Below are positions 15,165 to 24,018 of a DNA stretch of 27,822 nt, in pieces (the first letter of the stretch is position 1; every line of letters begins with the position of its first letter). The translations under genes and the position numbers were made by a program. Source of the stretch: Candidatus Aerophobetes bacterium Ae_b3b (lineage in GTDB: Bacteria; Aerophobota; Aerophobia; Aerophobales; AE-B3A); NCBI GenBank assembly GCA_005223085.1, contig NJBP01000026.1:1-27822 (forward strand), read 5' to 3'. Under the pieces are notes generated by a model. That model did not search any database. It was not told the origin of the DNA and was given only the letters and a program-made list of their open reading frames with translations.

Positions 15165-16677
15165 TTAGCCTTTCCCCTCGATAGATTAGTCTATTGATGG
15201 CATTAAGGTAGGCTTTGGCACTGGCTTCAATAATATCGGTACTTACACCTCTACCGGTAACAAGATTTCCTTTCTCCTCAACCTTCACCATCACCTCACC
15301 CAGGGCATCTTTTCCCCCCGTAACGGAGCGAAGTGAATAGTCGGCTAAAGTTAGTTTTAGTCCAGTAATTCTATCTATGGCTTTGTAGGCAGCATCGATG
15401 GGTCCATCCCCGCAGGCTGCTTCCTGAAATACTTTGTCATTTTTCCTTATTCTCACCGTAGCGGTAGGAAGGATCTTATTGCCGGTAACTGTGTGAATAT
15501 AATCGAGGAAATAAACCTCCGGAATCTGAAGTGTCTTTTCCTCCACAATAAAGACAAGATCCTCATCAAAGACTTCCTTTTTCTTCTCAGCCAGTTTCTT
15601 AAAAGCTCTGAAAGCTGTTTCTAGCTCTGAATCCTTTAATTCAAACCCTAATTTTCTCAGCCTTTCTCGAAAGGCGTGTCGCCCGGAAAGCTTGCCCAAA
15701 ACCAATTCCCCTTCCTCAAGTCCAATGGAGGAAGGAGTCATTATCTCAAAGGTAGTAGCTTCTTTAAGGACGCCATCCTGGTGAATTCCTGATTGGTGGC
15801 GGAAGGCATTCTGACCCACAACGGCTTTATTCGGCTGGACAGGAATTCCGGCCAGACGAGATACCAGACGGCTAGTCCGATAGATCTCCTCAGTGTGGAC
15901 ACCGGTGAAAAATCCAAAAAAATCCTTCCTGGTTCTCAAAGCCATAACTACTTCCTCTAAAGGAGTATTACCGGCTCTTTCTCCAATTCCATTTATGGAA
16001 CACTCTATCTGCCTGGCTCCACATTTTATAGCTGAAAGAGAGTTAGCCGTGGCCATCCCCAGATCGTCATGACAATGGACACTGACCACAGCCTCCTTTA
16101 TGTTAGGTACCTTTTTCATAATATCGCCTATAAGACATCCGAACTCCTCAGGGGTAGAATATCCCACCGTGTCGGGGATATTTATCACTCCGGCTCCCTT
16201 TTCAATAACTGCTTCCAGAATTTGGTATAAGAAATTCTTATTACTTCGAGTAGCATCCATGGGAGAGAACTCCACCTGAGAAGCATATCCTTTTGCTGCT
16301 TCTACCGCTTTCACCGCCATTTGAAACACTTCTTGAGGTGACTTTCGTAGTTGATGGCGCATGTGAATGGGTGAAGTACCGACGAAAACATGGATTCGAC
16401 TCTTTTTGATCCCTTCTAGAGCCTTGGCTGCAGCCTCAACATCGGAAAGAACTGCCCGAGCAAGACCAGCAATGATGGGACCCCGAACCTCTTGAGCAAT
16501 ATTTTTTACAGCCTCAAAATCCCCGCTAGACGAGGCAGGAAAACCAGCCTCGATTACATCAACGCCAAGTTTTTCAAGCTGCCGGGCAACCTGAAGCTTT
16601 TCTTTGACTGTAAAACTTGCTCCGGGCGATTGCTCCCCATCTCGCAAAGTAGTATCAAAAATGACTATCCGCTCCAC
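15127..16677 (-). CDS. leuA: 2-isopropylmalate synthase
   Basis: 516 residues, typical of long LeuA. Condenses acetyl-CoA with 2-oxoisovalerate, the first step to leucine. The catalytic TIM barrel starts with IFDTTLRDGEQSPGASF (D9, R/D motif), followed by GFPASSSGDFEAV, the metal motif VSVHCHDDLGMATANSLSA and ERAGNTPLEEVV. Residues from about 390 form the LeuA dimerisation/regulatory domain (YIHTVTGNKILPTATVRI to GVSTDIIEASAKAYLNAIN), so leucine feedback control is likely. GTG 16677 has AAGGAG 6 nt upstream. A promoter is seen at 16705-16732. No other leucine gene is present in the window. Homocitrate or citramalate synthase is less likely given the C-terminal domain. Confidence 0.95.
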   Translation of the reverse strand: MERIVIFDTTLRDGEQSPGASFTVKEKLQVARQLEKLGVDVIEAGFPASSSGDFEAVKNIAQEVRGPIIAGLARAVLSDVEAAAKALEGIKKSRIHVFVGTSPIHMRHQLRKSPQEVFQMAVKAVEAAKGYASQVEFSPMDATRSNKNFLYQILEAVIEKGAGVINIPDTVGYSTPEEFGCLIGDIMKKVPNIKEAVVSVHCHDDLGMATANSLSAIKCGARQIECSINGIGERAGNTPLEEVVMALRTRKDFFGFFTGVHTEEIYRTSRLVSRLAGIPVQPNKAVVGQNAFRHQSGIHQDGVLKEATTFEIMTPSSIGLEEGELVLGKLSGRHAFRERLRKLGFELKDSELETAFRAFKKLAEKKKEVFDEDLVFIVEEKTLQIPEVYFLDYIHTVTGNKILPTATVRIRKNDKVFQEAACGDGPIDAAYKAIDRITGLKLTLADYSLRSVTGGKDALGEVMVKVEEKGNLVTGRGVSTDIIEASAKAYLNAINRLIYRGERLNEREAGKIKAGS

Positions 16678-16704
16678 AAACGGCTCCTTTTCCGAAGTCT
16701 TTTT

Positions 16705-16732
16705 ACTATAACACAGGGAAAGAAAAAGTCAA
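16705..16732 (-). promoter_or_regulatory. Promoter of the leuA-to-polX run
   Basis: On the minus strand TTGACT (16732-16727) and TATAGT (16710-16705) are 16 bp apart. The predicted start lies about 20 nt before the leuA GTG. No leader peptide or T-box is visible. Confidence 0.65.
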
Positions 16733-16787
16733 AAGTCCTGGTTGGAATTTGAATGGTAGGAGTTACGGTTTGATTGCTAATTTAGAA

Positions 16788-17621
16788 CTATCCTCTGCTT
16801 TTTCCTCCTGATATATTATATGTTGTTCCATCAATGTAACTTGCCTTATCAGAAGCTAAAAAACAGACTAAATTAGCAATTTCTCTTGGTTTTCCAACTC
16901 TTCCTAATGGAACTGATACCTTCTCGTAGCCTTCTTTAAGCTGTTTTATCGTTATTCCTCTAGTATAGGCAAGAGCCTCCTCATATTCTAAAGTTCTGAT
17001 TCCTGTTTTTTCTACTATACTTGGAGCAACCCCAACTACTCTTATACCGTATTTTCCAAGTTCCTTAGCCCATGATCTGGTAAATGTGTATAAGGCTCCT
17101 TTTGTAGCTGCATAGCAACTTTGACCTTCTGATCCTTCCAGACCACATTCAGAAGTTATATTAATTATTACTCCTTTAATTCCTCTTTTAATCATTTCTT
17201 TAGCCACAATTTGGGTGCATAGGTAAGGACCTTTTTGATTTATGGCAACCATCTTATCAAATTCTTCTTCACGCAGTTCATATTTTCCTTTAGGATCAAC
17301 AAGCAACCTTGGCATATTAATCCCTGCATTATTAACTAAAATATCTATTCTCTTATAAGTAGCAGTAGTTTTTTTTACCATTTCTTCAACACTGGCCCTT
17401 TTGGTAACGTCAGTCCGGATATATAGATGTCTTGCACTTTCTCCGGGTAGCTTACTAATAATATCCTGGCCTTTTTGGCTTATATCAGCTACAACGACAT
17501 TAGAACCATTTTCAGCCAATACAGTAGCTATTTCTCTGCCAATTCCTGAGGCAGCACCAGTTACAATTACAACTTTTCCCTCTAAGTTCAACCATGACGT
17601 TTTAATTTTCAACACCTCCAC
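16788..17621 (-). CDS. Short-chain dehydrogenase/reductase (SDR family)
   Basis: 277 residues, classical SDR layout. NAD(P) site VIVTGAASGIGREIATVLAE (about 19-38), structural NNAGIN, and the catalytic S...YxxxK in ITSECGLEGSEGQSCYAATK. The aspartate in VVVADIS at the end of beta 2 favours NAD(H). The end SYIDGTTYNISGGKSRG is the usual SDR closing motif. The start is unsure: GTG 17621 lies upstream of a GGAGGTG and has little ribosome site, while that GGAGG better fits an ATT a few codons in. It follows the zinc dehydrogenase gene by 33 nt, so both belong to the kinase-isomerase-dehydrogenase group. The likely substrate is a polyol or its phosphate; sequence alone does not say which. Confidence 0.88.
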   Translation of the reverse strand: MEVLKIKTSWLNLEGKVVIVTGAASGIGREIATVLAENGSNVVVADISQKGQDIISKLPGESARHLYIRTDVTKRASVEEMVKKTTATYKRIDILVNNAGINMPRLLVDPKGKYELREEEFDKMVAINQKGPYLCTQIVAKEMIKRGIKGVIINITSECGLEGSEGQSCYAATKGALYTFTRSWAKELGKYGIRVVGVAPSIVEKTGIRTLEYEEALAYTRGITIKQLKEGYEKVSVPLGRVGKPREIANLVCFLASDKASYIDGTTYNISGGKSRG

Positions 17622-17654
17622 AGAAGGTAGCTTTTGTATCTGTTATGCTTAAAT

Positions 17655-18752
17655 TCAAGGTTTTATAACTATCTTTAAAGCATCTCCCTCTTTATCCAAC
17701 ATTTTTTCCATCGCCTGGGCTATCTTTTCCAGGGAGAAAACATGGGTAACTATGCGATCCATAAGGAGTTTCTTAGCCACGATTAACTCTAGAGCTTCTT
17801 CGAATTGTGCTCTATTAGAGGCAAATGCCCCATAAATTGAAACCTCTTTGTAATGAATAATGTTTCCATCTAATTTTAGGATAGAATTTTCTTTGGGAAA
17901 CCCGGCAAAAAAGCTTAATCTACCCTTCATGGCCATGGTGATTAAAAGGTCTTCTGCAACTTTGTTCACTGAACAAGCAACTATTCCTACGTCTGTTCCT
18001 TCTTTATGGGTTAAGTCTAAGACTGCCTGAACAAAATCAGTATCTTTAGTAGCGATATAATGGTCAAAGCCAAATTCTTTAGCCGTGGTAAGTCTTGCTG
18101 AAGAATATTCAGCCAATATAACTTTTGCACCTTTGGTTTTTGCCAAGAGGCCATGCATCAAACCAATAGGACCTGCTCCTACTACAGTAACATATTCTCC
18201 TTCTTTAATATTTAGATAATTTTGACCATTTATTACGCAGGAAAGTGGTTCCACCATTGCCAGGTGTTCGTCTGAAACAGTGGAATTTTCCGGAACAGGT
18301 ATGATGACACCTTGCTTAACAGCGGCATCCTGGATCAGTATATATTCAGCAAAACCACCAGGATAATAATAGCCAATGGGGCGGTTATTCTTGCACATAT
18401 TATAATTACCCTCTCTGCATGCTCTACATCCGTTTTTCCTACAACCTATTGAAGTAACTATAATTACCCTGCTTCCAACTTTATAGGCCGGATTTTTGAC
18501 TTCCGAACCAATCTCTTCTACAGTTCCTACAATTTCATGACCTATGATAAATTTACCTTCACCGTACCCCTTAATTTGAGGAACAAATCCCTTGGTAACG
18601 TCTTTTGTTCCTTCATACATCCTTCCATCTGTCCCACAGAGAGCGCAAGTGTTAACTTTCACCAGGACATCATTTGGTCCACAGACTGGTTTAGCTACAC
18701 TTTCAATTCCCATATGTTTTGCTTTATCTATGTATAAAAAAGCTGCCTTCAT
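17655..18752 (-). CDS. Zinc-dependent medium-chain alcohol/polyol dehydrogenase
   Basis: 365 residues of the MDR family (sorbitol/threonine/galactitol dehydrogenase type). Catalytic zinc ligands are C39 (CALCGTDGRM) and H72-E73 (IIGHEIVGTVEEIG). The structural-zinc lobe is present as C104, C109, C112 and C120 (GCRKNGCRACREGNYNMC). The Rossmann fold is VVGAGPIGLMHGLLAKTKGA, with a glutamate soon after (ILAEYSSARL) that fits NAD rather than NADP. Upstream is a 96-nt purine-rich leader after the TIM-barrel gene; the SDR gene follows. It probably oxidises a sugar alcohol or an alpha-hydroxy acid. Gene family secure, substrate unknown. Confidence 0.9.
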   Translation of the reverse strand: MKAAFLYIDKAKHMGIESVAKPVCGPNDVLVKVNTCALCGTDGRMYEGTKDVTKGFVPQIKGYGEGKFIIGHEIVGTVEEIGSEVKNPAYKVGSRVIIVTSIGCRKNGCRACREGNYNMCKNNRPIGYYYPGGFAEYILIQDAAVKQGVIIPVPENSTVSDEHLAMVEPLSCVINGQNYLNIKEGEYVTVVGAGPIGLMHGLLAKTKGAKVILAEYSSARLTTAKEFGFDHYIATKDTDFVQAVLDLTHKEGTDVGIVACSVNKVAEDLLITMAMKGRLSFFAGFPKENSILKLDGNIIHYKEVSIYGAFASNRAQFEEALELIVAKKLLMDRIVTHVFSLEKIAQAMEKMLDKEGDALKIVIKP

Positions 18753-18848
18753 CCTTTTATCCCTGTCTTTTCCTTTTCGCTCTGTCTCTGTTTTTCCCAG
18801 AAAAATAATCCTGTCCGCTTTTCTTTTTTCTCGCTGCTTTCGCCCTCT

Positions 18849-19766
18849 TCATTCCTCAATGTGTTTTCTCCAGTATTCTACCGATTCTTTAAGGTCATCT
18901 ATGACCTGATATTCAGCGGGATAGCGCTCCCGGTGCGAAAACTCAAATAAAAAGACTACCTCTTTTGCACCTGATGCCTGGATGGCTTCCATTACTTTAG
19001 GAGGAGTAATGATACCGTCTTTATTGTATTGTGAGATAAAGGGCCAGTGGCCACCCTTGTCTTTGGTGCTCTGCTTTATATGAATCACCGGAGAAAGGTG
19101 ACCCAGTTCCCTTAGCCAGGCGTAAGGGTCTCTATTTCGAGGGTCAGAAGAAGCCAAGTCCCCATGATCAACATCCAGGTTTAACCTTATGGGAATAGGT
19201 AAATCACCGTGATTAACTCTGTCTAGTAAATCCCTGGTTGAGTCAATAGTGCAGGCCATCTCCCGGGGTATGGACATAGGCTCGAAGATGAGGAATTTAA
19301 ATCCCAGCTTTGCTCCAAAACGAGCCAGTTTACGCCAGGAATTGATAGCCTCCTTGATCAAGAATTTTCTCCGCTTCTGGTTGTTAAAATCCTCCACCGA
19401 CATTATCCCAAAATGGCCACCGGAGCCCCTTGCTCCTAAATCTGCCGAGATCTTGAACCAGCGCTTAAACCAGCCGAGCCACACTTTTCTTTGAAGATTA
19501 TCTGGATGCATCAGGTGATTAATGCGGGTAAAGGCACTGGTGAAAGTAGTATCTATCTTAATACCATACTTTACTGCATTTTTCTTTATCTTCTCAACCT
19601 CCCGATCTATGACGATTTTAGGAAGAAAAGGATTGAGAAGATCGATTACAAATTGGACATATTTTAAACCCAGCTCCTTCCCCACAATCCTCAGCCATAC
19701 CTCCGGCTCGGGAAACCGATTGATGGCAAACCCTGCATTAATCCCCAATTTAAATTGAGTAGACAA
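18849..19766 (-). CDS. TIM-barrel sugar-phosphate isomerase/epimerase
   Basis: 305 residues from TTG 19766, with AGAGGAG 9 nt upstream. Matches the xylose-isomerase-like / AP-endonuclease-2 TIM barrel: KLGINAGFAINRFPEPE at the start, FLIFEPMSIPREMACTID with a metal-ligand Glu, RLNLDVDHGDLASSDPRN (Asp and His ligands), SPVIHIKQSTKDKGGHWPF (His) and FLFEFSHRERYP (Glu). The E-D-H-H-E metal set looks complete. Relatives include erythrulose-phosphate and tagaturonate epimerases, and the co-located kinase and two dehydrogenases support a polyol or tetrose route. It starts 17 nt after glpK ends. Exact reaction unknown. Confidence 0.75.
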   Translation of the reverse strand: MSTQFKLGINAGFAINRFPEPEVWLRIVGKELGLKYVQFVIDLLNPFLPKIVIDREVEKIKKNAVKYGIKIDTTFTSAFTRINHLMHPDNLQRKVWLGWFKRWFKISADLGARGSGGHFGIMSVEDFNNQKRRKFLIKEAINSWRKLARFGAKLGFKFLIFEPMSIPREMACTIDSTRDLLDRVNHGDLPIPIRLNLDVDHGDLASSDPRNRDPYAWLRELGHLSPVIHIKQSTKDKGGHWPFISQYNKDGIITPPKVMEAIQASGAKEVVFLFEFSHRERYPAEYQVIDDLKESVEYWRKHIEE

Positions 19767-19783
19767 TAGCTAATACTCCTCTA

Positions 19784-21280
19784 TTATGCTTCTTTATTAA
19801 GAACTCGGCTTACTGCTTTTTTCCAACCTGTATAGAGAATTTCTCTTTTCTCATTATCCATCTGTGGCGTAAATGAAGCTCCCCGCTTCCAGAGGTGAGT
19901 AAGCTCTTCTTTATTCTTCCAGAAACCGGTGGTTAAACCAGCTAAAAGAGCCGCTCCCAGAGCGGTGGTCTCTAAAACCACCGGCCTTTCCACTGGGATA
20001 CTCAGGATATCAGATTGAAACTGCATTAAAAAATCATTCTTGGCCGCTCCCCCATCAACCCGCAGCTTCTTAAGTTTTTGCCTGGCATTAGCTTCCATAA
20101 CTTCAAGGACATCGCGTGTCTGATAGGCGATTGATTCTAAGGTAGCCCTAATGATATGTTCCTTTTTTGTGCCCCGGCTTATTCCTAAAATTGCTCCTCT
20201 GGCTGAGGAATCCCAGTAAGGGGCTCCTAATCCCGTAAAGGCAGGGACCATGTATACACCGCCGGTATCCTTAACTTTGGCAGCTGCTTGTTCCGTCTCT
20301 TTTGGGGCTTTTATCAATCCTAATCCATCACGCAGCCACTGAACAGCAGCTCCAGCCATAAATACACTCCCTTCCAGGGCATAAATGGGCTTTCCTTCAC
20401 CATCGCAGGCAAGAGTGGCTACCAATCCCTTAGAGGGAGTGACTGACTTTTTACCTAAATTGAGCAATAGAAAGCAGCCAGTTCCATAGGTATTTTTGAC
20501 CATACCAGGATTAAAGCCCATTTGGCCGAAAAGAGCTGCCTGCTGGTCGCCTAAAACGGCGGCAATAGGAATTCCTTGACTTAGGGGGCCATTTTCAGCA
20601 GTGTACCCAAAGATACTGCCAGAGGGTCTGACTGAAGGAAGGATCTTGCCGGGAATCTGGAAAAGGTCCAAAAGTTCGGTATCCCACTCTAGGTCATGGA
20701 TATTAAAAAGCATGGTGCGGGAGGCGTTAGTATACTCAGTAAGGTGAGCAGCTCCCCCGGTAAGTTTCCACAACAACCAGCTATCTACAGTCCCAAAGAC
20801 AATTTCCCCTTTATCTGCCTTCTTCCTTGCTCCCGGTACCTTATCGAGAATCCACCCAATCTTGGTAGCCGAAAAGTAAGGATCGATTACCAGACCGGTC
20901 CTTTCTTTGATAAGGCCCTCTAATCCTTTTGAGGTTAATTCATCACAATGGGGAGCTGTCCGCCTACATTGCCAGACAATGGCTTTATACTGAGGCTTAC
21001 CCGTATTCCTGTCCCAGACCAGGGTAGTTTCTCTTTGATTGGTAATACCAATAGCCTCGATTTTCGCGGGCTTGAGACCACTTTTGGTGAGAATTTCCTC
21101 GATCACCCCCAGACAGCTCTGCCAGATTTCCTCTGGGTCATGTTCTACCCATCCGGGTCGAGGATAATACTGGGTGAGCTGGCGATAGGAATGCGAAACA
21201 ACATGGCCATCCCGATCATACGCAATTGCCCTCGTGCCAGTTGTTCCCTGGTCAATGGCTAGAATAAATTTTTGTCCCAT
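19784..21280 (-). CDS. glpK: Glycerol kinase (FGGY family)
   Basis: 498 residues, the GlpK length. Phosphorylates glycerol to sn-glycerol 3-phosphate. Marks: ILAIDQGTTGTRAIAYDRDG at the start, QYYPRPGWVEHDPEEIWQSC, NASRTMLFNIHDLEWDTELL, a PYWDSSARGAILGISRGTKK stretch and the FGGY signature LKKLRVDGGAAKNDFLMQFQ. DQGTTGTRA replaces the common DQGTTSSRA; residues around the substrate (R83-E84 region NQRETTLVWDRNTG, and D244-like GDQQAALFGQ) are kept. glpF and glpD are not next to it; isomerase and dehydrogenase genes follow instead, so the substrate could be another small polyol. Its ATG lies 13 nt after the nucleotidyltransferase gene, with a weak ribosome site. Confidence 0.93.
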   Translation of the reverse strand: MGQKFILAIDQGTTGTRAIAYDRDGHVVSHSYRQLTQYYPRPGWVEHDPEEIWQSCLGVIEEILTKSGLKPAKIEAIGITNQRETTLVWDRNTGKPQYKAIVWQCRRTAPHCDELTSKGLEGLIKERTGLVIDPYFSATKIGWILDKVPGARKKADKGEIVFGTVDSWLLWKLTGGAAHLTEYTNASRTMLFNIHDLEWDTELLDLFQIPGKILPSVRPSGSIFGYTAENGPLSQGIPIAAVLGDQQAALFGQMGFNPGMVKNTYGTGCFLLLNLGKKSVTPSKGLVATLACDGEGKPIYALEGSVFMAGAAVQWLRDGLGLIKAPKETEQAAAKVKDTGGVYMVPAFTGLGAPYWDSSARGAILGISRGTKKEHIIRATLESIAYQTRDVLEVMEANARQKLKKLRVDGGAAKNDFLMQFQSDILSIPVERPVVLETTALGAALLAGLTTGFWKNKEELTHLWKRGASFTPQMDNEKREILYTGWKKAVSRVLNKEA

Positions 21281-21293
21281 CAGGGCATGATTT

Positions 21294-22046
21294 TTAAGAC
21301 AGAGGTGGGATTTCCCTTCTTCTCTCTAAAATCTTCCAGGCTCTTTCTAACTCCTCAGCAGTATTCACCCCTAAAGCTACATAAGGGTCCTTTGCCTCCA
21401 ATGCCTCTACTCTGAATCCCTGCTGGTTGAACAGTTCGATAACGTCGGTTAGATAATATTCCTTCTCAGCGTTGTCACAGTCCAGGCAAGAAAGAAGGGG
21501 AAGTAAATTTTGGGTATTAAAGCAGTAGATTCCACTATTTACTTCCTTAATCTTTAGTTCCTCGGGACTGGCGTCTTTACTCTCCACGATTCTTTTGATC
21601 TGTAGGTAGCCGTTTCTAATTACTCTTCCGTAGTGACTTGGATCAGGAAGACAAGCTGTGAGCACCGTGGCGGCTGGCCTGGCCTTCCGCTGATGCTCGA
21701 CCAACTGAATCAGTATAGGTGCAGTGATAAAGGGATCGTCACCTGGAAGCACCACCAACTCTCCTTTAAAATTTTCTAAGAGGGGAATAGCTCTTTTCAA
21801 AGCATCTCCAGTACCCAATCTTTTCTCCTGATGGACATAGTCGAATCCTTCACCTAGAATGGATCTTATTCTCTCGGCCTGATGACCCACCACTACGATA
21901 GTTCTACCTATCCCGCTTCTGACACAGGCATCAACGGCGAATTTCACCAAAGCCTGATAGGTCAAGGTGTGGGCCAGTTTGATTAACTCTGAGTTCATTC
22001 GAGTCCCTTCCCCTGCTGCCAATACTACTGCTCTTACGTCCTTCAT
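21294..22046 (-). CDS. GlmU-like nucleotidyltransferase lacking the acetyltransferase domain
   Basis: 250 residues from ATG 22046, which has AAGGAGAGG just upstream; a longer frame to 22175 lacks a ribosome site. Signature RAVVLAAGEGTRMNSELIKL (5-24) is the pyrophosphorylase loop; RLGTGDALKRAIPLLENF, VVLPGDDPFI (Mg-binding Asp near 105), VNSGIYCF and EKEYYLTDVIELF are GlmU-type. The protein stops where GlmU's left-handed beta-helix would begin (GlmU is about 450 residues). Also GlmU's KV(L)HP(L)xGK segment reads KLAHTLTYQALV here, so the sugar pocket differs. It could make UDP-GlcNAc without acetyltransfer or activate another sugar phosphate. Sits between murJ and glpK in one direction. Confidence 0.8.
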   Translation of the reverse strand: MKDVRAVVLAAGEGTRMNSELIKLAHTLTYQALVKFAVDACVRSGIGRTIVVVGHQAERIRSILGEGFDYVHQEKRLGTGDALKRAIPLLENFKGELVVLPGDDPFITAPILIQLVEHQRKARPAATVLTACLPDPSHYGRVIRNGYLQIKRIVESKDASPEELKIKEVNSGIYCFNTQNLLPLLSCLDCDNAEKEYYLTDVIELFNQQGFRVEALEAKDPYVALGVNTAEELERAWKILERRREIPPLS

Positions 22047-22213
22047 CTTCCTCTCCTTTTTCTCTTTATTCCCCTCCTTTATGAGTTGCCCTAACATATC
22101 AACTAGTTCTGAATTTGTCAACTCAACCACTGAAAGCCTCTCAAAACCTGCTCCTCCTGTGGTTAACCTACCCAAAGCCTCTCAGGTATTCAGAGATCTT
22201 TGGCTATCCTTTT

Positions 22214-23770
22214 TTAACTTTTTTTTCTCCTGAATGCCTGGTAGATCACTCTAAGTTCATCCAATTTCAAACAATAAGCCAGGCTACAAAATATGAGCAT
22301 CCCTACGCCGATACCACTGCAAACCTGTGCAATCTGAGCCTTGAGCAAAGATATTCTTATCATAATAGGAATGGCTTCAATTACAAGAAAGACTCCTGCA
22401 CCCATCGCTCCTGTGACCAGGCTAATCTTTAAGAAAGAGTTAAGGATCTTCCTTCCCTCTATTCTTTTTAACTTTCTTCTCAAAAGAACCAGAAGTATCG
22501 CTCCATTGGTAATCATCGAAAGGGATGTGGCTAAGGCCAGTCCACTATGTTTTAGGGGTGAGATCAAAAGAAAATTTAACAAGACATTGAGGATCAATAT
22601 AAGAATAGATATCTTAACCGGGGTAAAGACATCTTGAAGAGAATAAAAAGCCCTGGTAAGGACCATAACCTCACCCATGGCAAATAAGCCCAGTGAGTAA
22701 TAGACTAGAGCCTCCGCCGTCATGACGGTATCTTCAGCTAAGAAAGCTCCGTGCTGAAAAAGTAGAGAAATGAGAGGACCCCTAATTATGATTAGTCCTA
22801 CACTGGAAGGAACGAGAACAAATAGAACCATTCTCACTCCCAGGGATACCATCTCCCTTAGCTCCCCTACTCTTTTCTTAGCAGCAAGAGAGGAAAGGGT
22901 GGGAAAAATAGCTGTAGACAAGGCTATAGCAAAAAGGCCCAGAGGAAATTGAATCAATCTCATGGCATATAAAAGAGCCGAGATACTGCCGGGAACAAGA
23001 GTAGAAGCAAAGACACGGTTGATCAATACATTAAACTGGAGAGTAATTCCCCCCACGGTGGCTGGTACAATCAATTTACCGATCTTGCGTATTCCTGGAT
23101 CTTTAAAAGATAAAGCTGGACAATATCCAAATCCTCTTTGAATGAGTGAAGGAATCTGGAAAAGGAGCTGGAGCCCTCCTCCGACTACCACTCCTATAGC
23201 TAGACTATAGATTCCAAATTGGGGAGTTAAAAAAAGAGCGGATAAAATGACGGCTACGCTGAAGAGAAGGGGAGCAAAGGCGGGGGTAGCAAAATGTCCT
23301 TTACAATTGAGAAAAGCCATGGCCAGAGCAGCCAGGCTGATAAAAAAAAGAAAGGGAAACATAACCTGGGTCAGCTTTATAGCCAGACCCAGCTGGGAGG
23401 GAATTTTTCTAAAGCCGAAGGCCAGATAAGGCACATACCATGGCGCAAAAAAGATGCCCAATCCCACTACCACTACCAAAAGTAGCATGAGGATATTGAG
23501 GACATTGTTGGCCAGTCTTTTTGCTTCTTTTTCCCCTTTTTTAGCCAACCACTCACTAAAGACCGGGATAAAAGCGGTGCTTAATGCTCCTTCTGCCAGA
23601 AGAGATCTAAGAAGATTGGGCAGGGTAAAGCCGATCCAGAAAGCATCAGTAATTGCAGAATAGCCAAATGTATAAGCAATAACCTGGAGTCTTACTAGGC
23701 CGAGGATACGAGAAAGAAAAGTACCCAATCCCACCACCCCGGCCGCTTTTATTACCTTATCCGTACCCAA
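22214..23770 (-). CDS. murJ: Lipid II flippase MurJ (MviN)
   Basis: 518 residues, 14 predicted TM helices. It moves lipid-linked peptidoglycan precursor to the outer membrane face. Marks: the N-terminal GLGTFLSRILGLVRLQVIAY with its conserved Arg, PNLLRSLLAEGALSTAFIPV, ALSTAIFPTLSSLAAKKRVG and EVMVLTRAFYSLQDVFTPVK, all strong in MurJ. Start is TTG 23770 with AGGA close by; the cytoplasmic basic linker KRIEGRKILNSFLK lies before the last two helices. Transcribed toward the nucleotidyltransferase gene, after a 168-bp gap. The divergent intergenic region to rpsT carries a structured RNA candidate. Confidence 0.95.
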   Translation of the reverse strand: MGTDKVIKAAGVVGLGTFLSRILGLVRLQVIAYTFGYSAITDAFWIGFTLPNLLRSLLAEGALSTAFIPVFSEWLAKKGEKEAKRLANNVLNILMLLLVVVVGLGIFFAPWYVPYLAFGFRKIPSQLGLAIKLTQVMFPFLFFISLAALAMAFLNCKGHFATPAFAPLLFSVAVILSALFLTPQFGIYSLAIGVVVGGGLQLLFQIPSLIQRGFGYCPALSFKDPGIRKIGKLIVPATVGGITLQFNVLINRVFASTLVPGSISALLYAMRLIQFPLGLFAIALSTAIFPTLSSLAAKKRVGELREMVSLGVRMVLFVLVPSSVGLIIIRGPLISLLFQHGAFLAEDTVMTAEALVYYSLGLFAMGEVMVLTRAFYSLQDVFTPVKISILILILNVLLNFLLISPLKHSGLALATSLSMITNGAILLVLLRRKLKRIEGRKILNSFLKISLVTGAMGAGVFLVIEAIPIMIRISLLKAQIAQVCSGIGVGMLIFCSLAYCLKLDELRVIYQAFRRKKS

Positions 23771-23788
23771 TTATCCTGGCGCCCTTAC

Positions 23789-23817
23789 TTGCAGTTTTTT
23801 GGCGGATATGATATACT
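23789..23817 (+). promoter_or_regulatory. Promoter upstream of the structured RNA and rpsT
   Basis: TTGCAG (23789-23794), 17 bp, TATACT (23812-23817). The predicted start near 23824 is about 195 nt before the rpsT ATG. The same promoter may serve a free small RNA, the rpsT leader, or both. Confidence 0.6.
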
Positions 23818-23823
23818 TCTAGC

Positions 23824-23927
23824 AGTAAAATATTTGTGGGGGGAAAATATCCCCCCCTCAACGGCCCGATCAGCAAAGCCGACTCTCGCTTCGCTCAGGG
23901 CATGAGAGGGTCTGCTCCCCTCTTTTT
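23824..23927 (+). ncRNA. Candidate structured leader or small RNA (about 104 nt)
   Basis: Begins at the predicted start and ends in a T-tailed hairpin. Contents: GGGGGGA-AAATA-TCCCCCC, a 7-bp stem at 23838-23856; CTCTC at 23883-23887, which can pair with GAGAG at 23904-23908; and the terminator stem using that same GAGAG, so the two pairings exclude each other. AGCAG near the 5' end (23821-23825) can pair with CTGCT at 23912-23916. It does not match SRP, tmRNA or 6S RNA. It may be an S20-responsive attenuator or a separate sRNA. Confidence 0.4.
23904..23927 (+). terminator. Terminator-like hairpin before rpsT
   Basis: AGAGGG (23905-23910), loop TCTGCTC, CCCTCT, then a T run at 23923-23927. 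It lies 91 nt before rpsT with no + strand gene upstream, so it is either an attenuator of rpsT or the end of a small RNA. Confidence 0.5.
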
Positions 23928-24018
23928 CTGATATCTCGTCCGCCGAGATTCATTTGAATAATCATTCAGAGAAATTATTGAATTCTGATACCCTAAAATA
24001 TACGCAAAGGAGAATACA

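Noticed and set aside
18753-18848. Purine-rich 96-nt leader between the TIM-barrel and dehydrogenase genes as a regulatory RNA.
   Set aside because: No stable stem or terminator is visible; composition alone is weak evidence.
21294-22175. A longer N-terminal extension of the nucleotidyltransferase (to 22175).
   Set aside because: The extension lacks a ribosome site and is not GlmU-like, while ATG 22046 has AAGGAG and starts at the conserved motif.
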